Below are positions 61,405-64,000 of a DNA stretch of 64,000 nt, in pieces; positions within the stretch are counted from its first letter, which is position 1; each line of letters begins with the position of its first letter. The translations under genes and the position numbers were made by a program. Below the pieces are notes generated by a model that was not told the DNA's origin, made no database searches, and saw nothing but the letters and a program-made list of their open reading frames with translations. The DNA is from Chlorophyllum brunneum (lineage: Eukaryota > Basidiomycota > Agaricomycetes > Agaricales > Agaricaceae): contig OY756142.1 in the NCBI GenBank assembly GCA_963576785.1, positions 992,001 to 1,056,000 of the forward strand. The letters are read 5' to 3'.

Positions 61405-61574
61405 TTTGAGTTACTGACGCAGATAGACGACGAAAGCTAATATTACGAGGGTACGAGGGAGATGGACATTGGAACAGGATTCCATCCCGCACCAGGAACT
61501 CTTTTTTGCTTGGTCACGTGGCCGACGTAGTCTACCCGGACCGCCGGAACGGATATTCGCAATGGTACTGCTAA

Positions 61575-62714
61575 CTAGACAACACCACTTCGCCTGTTGC
61601 CCACAGTCCGTGGTTTTCCTGACTTCATCTTCTGCGCCTCACCCACCAATTCCGCAATCAATCCGTTATATGTATCCGAGTCCTGCTGTAGAGAGTCTTT
61701 GGTCTGGAGAAGATGGGTCAGAAGATTGGAAGTGTTCGCAGTTTGTGCTTTCAGATCGGCCAGGTGTCGTTCCAGAGCTCCAAGTGGCTGGATGCTCAGG
61801 TTTTCTGCCAGTGGTTTAACTCAATTACAAGAGGCAAGGAGCCGGATATCTACGTACCCATATCCAATTGTAATAGCGCGTTGATACGATCCATGTCGAG
61901 GTCCGGCCTGGGTCCAAATTGTGTCGTGGTGGAGCTTTGCCACGAAGGTTGTGGTGTCCCAGACCGAGATGGGTGGGCCGACATGGACGCCACGGACGCT
62001 CGCCCGTTGGCTGAAGGCGGTGTCGAACTCGGGCGCGTGTTGATCTCCAAAGGCGGGAGTGGCTTGCCATTTGCCCGTGGCAACATTTCATCTAGGTTGA
62101 CAGGAATACCCAATGCAATGAGGTGCTGCCGCCGTGTGCGTGACCGTATCCAGTTTGGCGGTTTAATGGGCGGAGGTGTTTGTAGTAGCACTTTGTACAT
62201 TTCCCGACTGTCACTATGTAGCATCCATAAGCGGAATGGAGGGATCTTATGCTCACCTTTCTGCTGTGGTCAATATCTGTGCGGTCCCCTCCACCTCCCG
62301 TATGAGGTCATCTGTCGTGACCTGCGAGATGTCTTCACCCGCCCAGATGGGTTCCAACAAACTCTGAATCTCCTCCTCCAATTCTGATCGTGCCGGCAAC
62401 GGATCCAATTTAAGAGCATGCCATTCTTGCGGAGGAGGATCACCTAGAAAGGCCTGTTCTTCAAAACATGTCGTGACAGTCGTAGCCTCCCCAAACTCCT
62501 CAAAGTCTCCAAAATCATCACCCCCTTCTACTGCGGACGTGGGCGCTGTATTAAAGTCTTCAAAGTCATCGAACCCAGAATCATCAAGCTCTGATTCAGG
62601 TGCGGATGGTGGCATGGATGTCGACAGAGAAACGGAGGGTTTAGTGGGAGAAGTACTGTCTGGGGCAACACTACTCCCCCATACTGAAGCACCAAACGTC
62701 AAATCGTCTTCCAT
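61575..62714 (-). CDS. LAA2-like clathrin-adaptor accessory protein (tentative)
   Basis: The start MEDDLTFGASVWGSSVAPD is followed by acidic Phe-rich repeats (DSGFDDFEDFNTA, GGDDFGDFEEFGEA) of the kind that bind the gamma-ear of AP-1/GGA adaptors. Then come SREMYKVLLQTPPPIKPPNW and a helical C-terminus, PLGALERHLADLKAQTANTS with TYNGLIAELVGEAQKMKSG. Two introns are inferred, the second joining LLQLDM to ENLSIQPLGAL in phase. This layout resembles the yeast Ybl010c/Laa2 family, which assists AP-1 at the trans-Golgi. The assignment is from motif layout only. Confidence 0.6.
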
Positions 62715-62805
62715 CGAGAGTGTACTGGTGTTGGATTAGCAATGCGAACAGAAGTAAGTTATGCCTTTGGCGTTGTTTGCGACTCTCATTTACTGGTGTT
62801 ACATC

Positions 62806-63679
62806 ATGTCGCTAAACCACCACTTCCTCTTCATGTCTATGGATTCAAAACCCCCACCCACCGCTCGGAAGTTGCATATTAGGCGGCTATATGATATTTT
62901 GGAATTATGCATACAACGCAATGACTTTGCCCGGGCCAAACGAGTCTGGGCTATCCTGGTTCGATGCAAGGAATTTCTTTGGCATGAGTATTGGACGACC
63001 GGCTTGTACATCCTCAACGAGGGTGGTGGATCGACCGAGAACATACCACAACGAATTGAATATCTTCGTGCCGTGATGCTGCGAGATATTGACAAGGTAT
63101 GTTTCTTCTTAATTGGACAAGCTGTAATCCCACCTGTCGTTCAGGAAGGGGTGCTCAAAGAACTTGTCCTTCTCCTCATACTCTCTGGTCAGCATCGAAG
63201 GGCCTTGGATGAACTTGAGCTGTGTGTTGGGTTTGGCTTGCTTTTTTTATACTCTTACATTGCCTGATAGGTACCTGCCTTCGTTCCCCTACCAAGGCAA
63301 TCCAGTCCTCCACATATATGCTGGTCTCCTGTCCCTTCAGCTTGCACAAAGACAGGATGGTGTGTACTTCGGTCTGACAAGTTGTTTCACCCTCACCCCC
63401 GCTGCCCAGGTTCTCAAGCACTTGATAGTTCCCTCATCCGGGATGCCCAATCCCATCTCAGCCAAGCGAGGACCGTTGATCCATCCAACGTGACCGCAGA
63501 AGCCTTTCTCCAAAAGGTACGCCAAGTCACTTCCGACACTTTGATTCGTCCTCACTACTACAATATAATAGATCAACACTCTACAAAACAAAGCAGATGA
63601 CAAGGAAATGATCGATTCAGAGGACGAAGCTATGCGGGTTGACAATTCTACACCACAGCGGAAACGCATTAAGACATGA
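62806..63679 (+). CDS. RRN11-like RNA polymerase I initiation factor subunit
   Basis: TPR-like helical protein resembling Rrn11 (TAF1A-related) of the Pol I core factor. It shows KLHIRRLYDILELCIQRNDF, RAKRVWAILVRCKEFLWHEY and TGLYILNEGG with NIPQRIEYLRAVMLRDIDK, then VLKELVLLLILSGQHRRALD, PVLHIYAGLLSLQLAQRQD, SLIRDAQSHLSQARTVDPSN and a basic end TPQRKRIKT. Four introns are inferred, including a 51-nt one at about 63360-63410 that was needed to reach the frame ALDSSL. Length is about 223 residues. The start at 62806 is the first ATG after the upstream open frame from 62761, which could add 15 residues. It is about 1.4 kb beyond the RPA190 start. Confidence 0.7.
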
Positions 63680-63688
63680 GACGGACCA

Positions 63689-64000
63689 TTACCCGATATC
63701 GGAATCTGAGTTCATATCAATTGCCGGCATGTCATCATCCTCATCCTCTGCAAGGGGCGGTGCACTATGGATGGGTGCTTTTGGTGCGGAGGTCGAAGCT
63801 TCCGCTTGGAAAGGTTTTAATGCTGGCTGGATGGCTTGGCCCTTGTGTGACTCAATGGCTGTTGGATGGAATAGGATTGGAGGTGATTGTTCCACCGTCT
63901 CCCGAGCAAGCGTGGGGGTAAGCCCAGGCTGTTTTTGCCCAGAGAAATCGCTTCGAGGTTTCTGGAGTGCTAGGGATAATGGCCGAACTGGGACAGGTGT
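63689..64000 (-). CDS. C-terminal end of an unidentified protein, partial at right edge
   Basis: On the minus strand the frame is open from the right edge to a stop at 63689. It reads TPVPVRPLSLALQKPR, SPPILFHPTAIESHKGQ and SAPKAPIHSAPPLAEDE, and ends with the acidic EDEDDDMPAIDMNSDSD and IG. The Pro/Ala-rich linker followed by an acidic end resembles the tail of nucleolar Rix1/PELP1-type proteins, but this is only a guess. The N-terminal domains lie outside the window. Only about 10 nt separate the stop codons of this gene and the convergent RRN11-like gene. Confidence 0.55.
   Translation of the reverse strand, partial: TPVPVRPLSLALQKPRSDFSGQKQPGLTPTLARETVEQSPPILFHPTAIESHKGQAIQPALKPFQAEASTSAPKAPIHSAPPLAEDEDDDMPAIDMNSDSDIG

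Overview
The window is nuclear DNA from a filamentous fungus, most probably a basidiomycete of the Agaricomycetes type. Genes are dense and lie on both strands. Nearly every one is cut by many GT-AG introns of about 45-75 nt with CTAAC/CTGAC-like branch sites, and most of the recognisable products are conserved eukaryotic housekeeping proteins. I see no CRISPR array, insertion sequence, intact transposon, rRNA or tRNA gene. Because the genes are intron-rich, single open frames rarely equal whole genes. The coordinates given run from proposed start codon to stop codon across introns, joined by eye from splice signals and family resemblance.

Layout, left to right. At 1-370 an unidentified basic protein runs off the left edge (minus). 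A gene-free 1.7 kb follows, then an HVA22/TB2/DP1 (REEP-like) ER-shaping protein (minus) and the spliceosomal protein BUD31 (plus). A KHA1-like K+/H+ antiporter occupies 5.5-8.6 kb. A stomatin (minus) and an EVE/THYN1-type protein (plus) diverge at about 11 kb. They are followed by a membrane spermidine-synthase-like protein, a BTB-like protein with a questionable 5' end, an unidentified single-pass membrane protein, a 2-oxoglutarate/Fe(II) oxygenase, an unidentified helical protein, an RCC1 protein and an aldehyde dehydrogenase. From 27 to 45 kb lie two ESCRT-III genes (VPS60 and DID2/VPS46) flanking a CysA/Cys2-type acetyltransferase and a long disordered protein. Next come an SVP26/TEX261 cargo receptor, an LRR protein, a complete synaptojanin, and a divergent SF3A3 / eIF4A-III pair. 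About 2.9 kb (45.5-48.4 kb) has no gene I can support. The right part holds SF3B6, LCL2, a four-helix membrane protein, a secreted PEBP-like protein, TMA22/DENR, a small possibly mitochondrial protein and a CDK-site-rich disordered protein. It ends with RPA190 (largest subunit of RNA polymerase I), an LAA2-like adaptor accessory protein, an RRN11-like Pol I factor, and the C-terminal end of a protein that leaves the right edge.

Functional grouping is modest but visible. Four pre-mRNA splicing/EJC genes (BUD31, SF3A3, eIF4A-III, SF3B6) are present. Two ESCRT-III accessory subunits sit 5.6 kb apart. Membrane-traffic genes (REEP-like, SVP26, synaptojanin, LAA2-like, LCL2) recur. At the right end RPA190 and a probable RRN11 lie close together. 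I did not find a clearly new multi-gene system. The most striking structural observation is that the RNA polymerase I catalytic-loop codons are spread over three consecutive microexons of 14, 18 and 21 nt.
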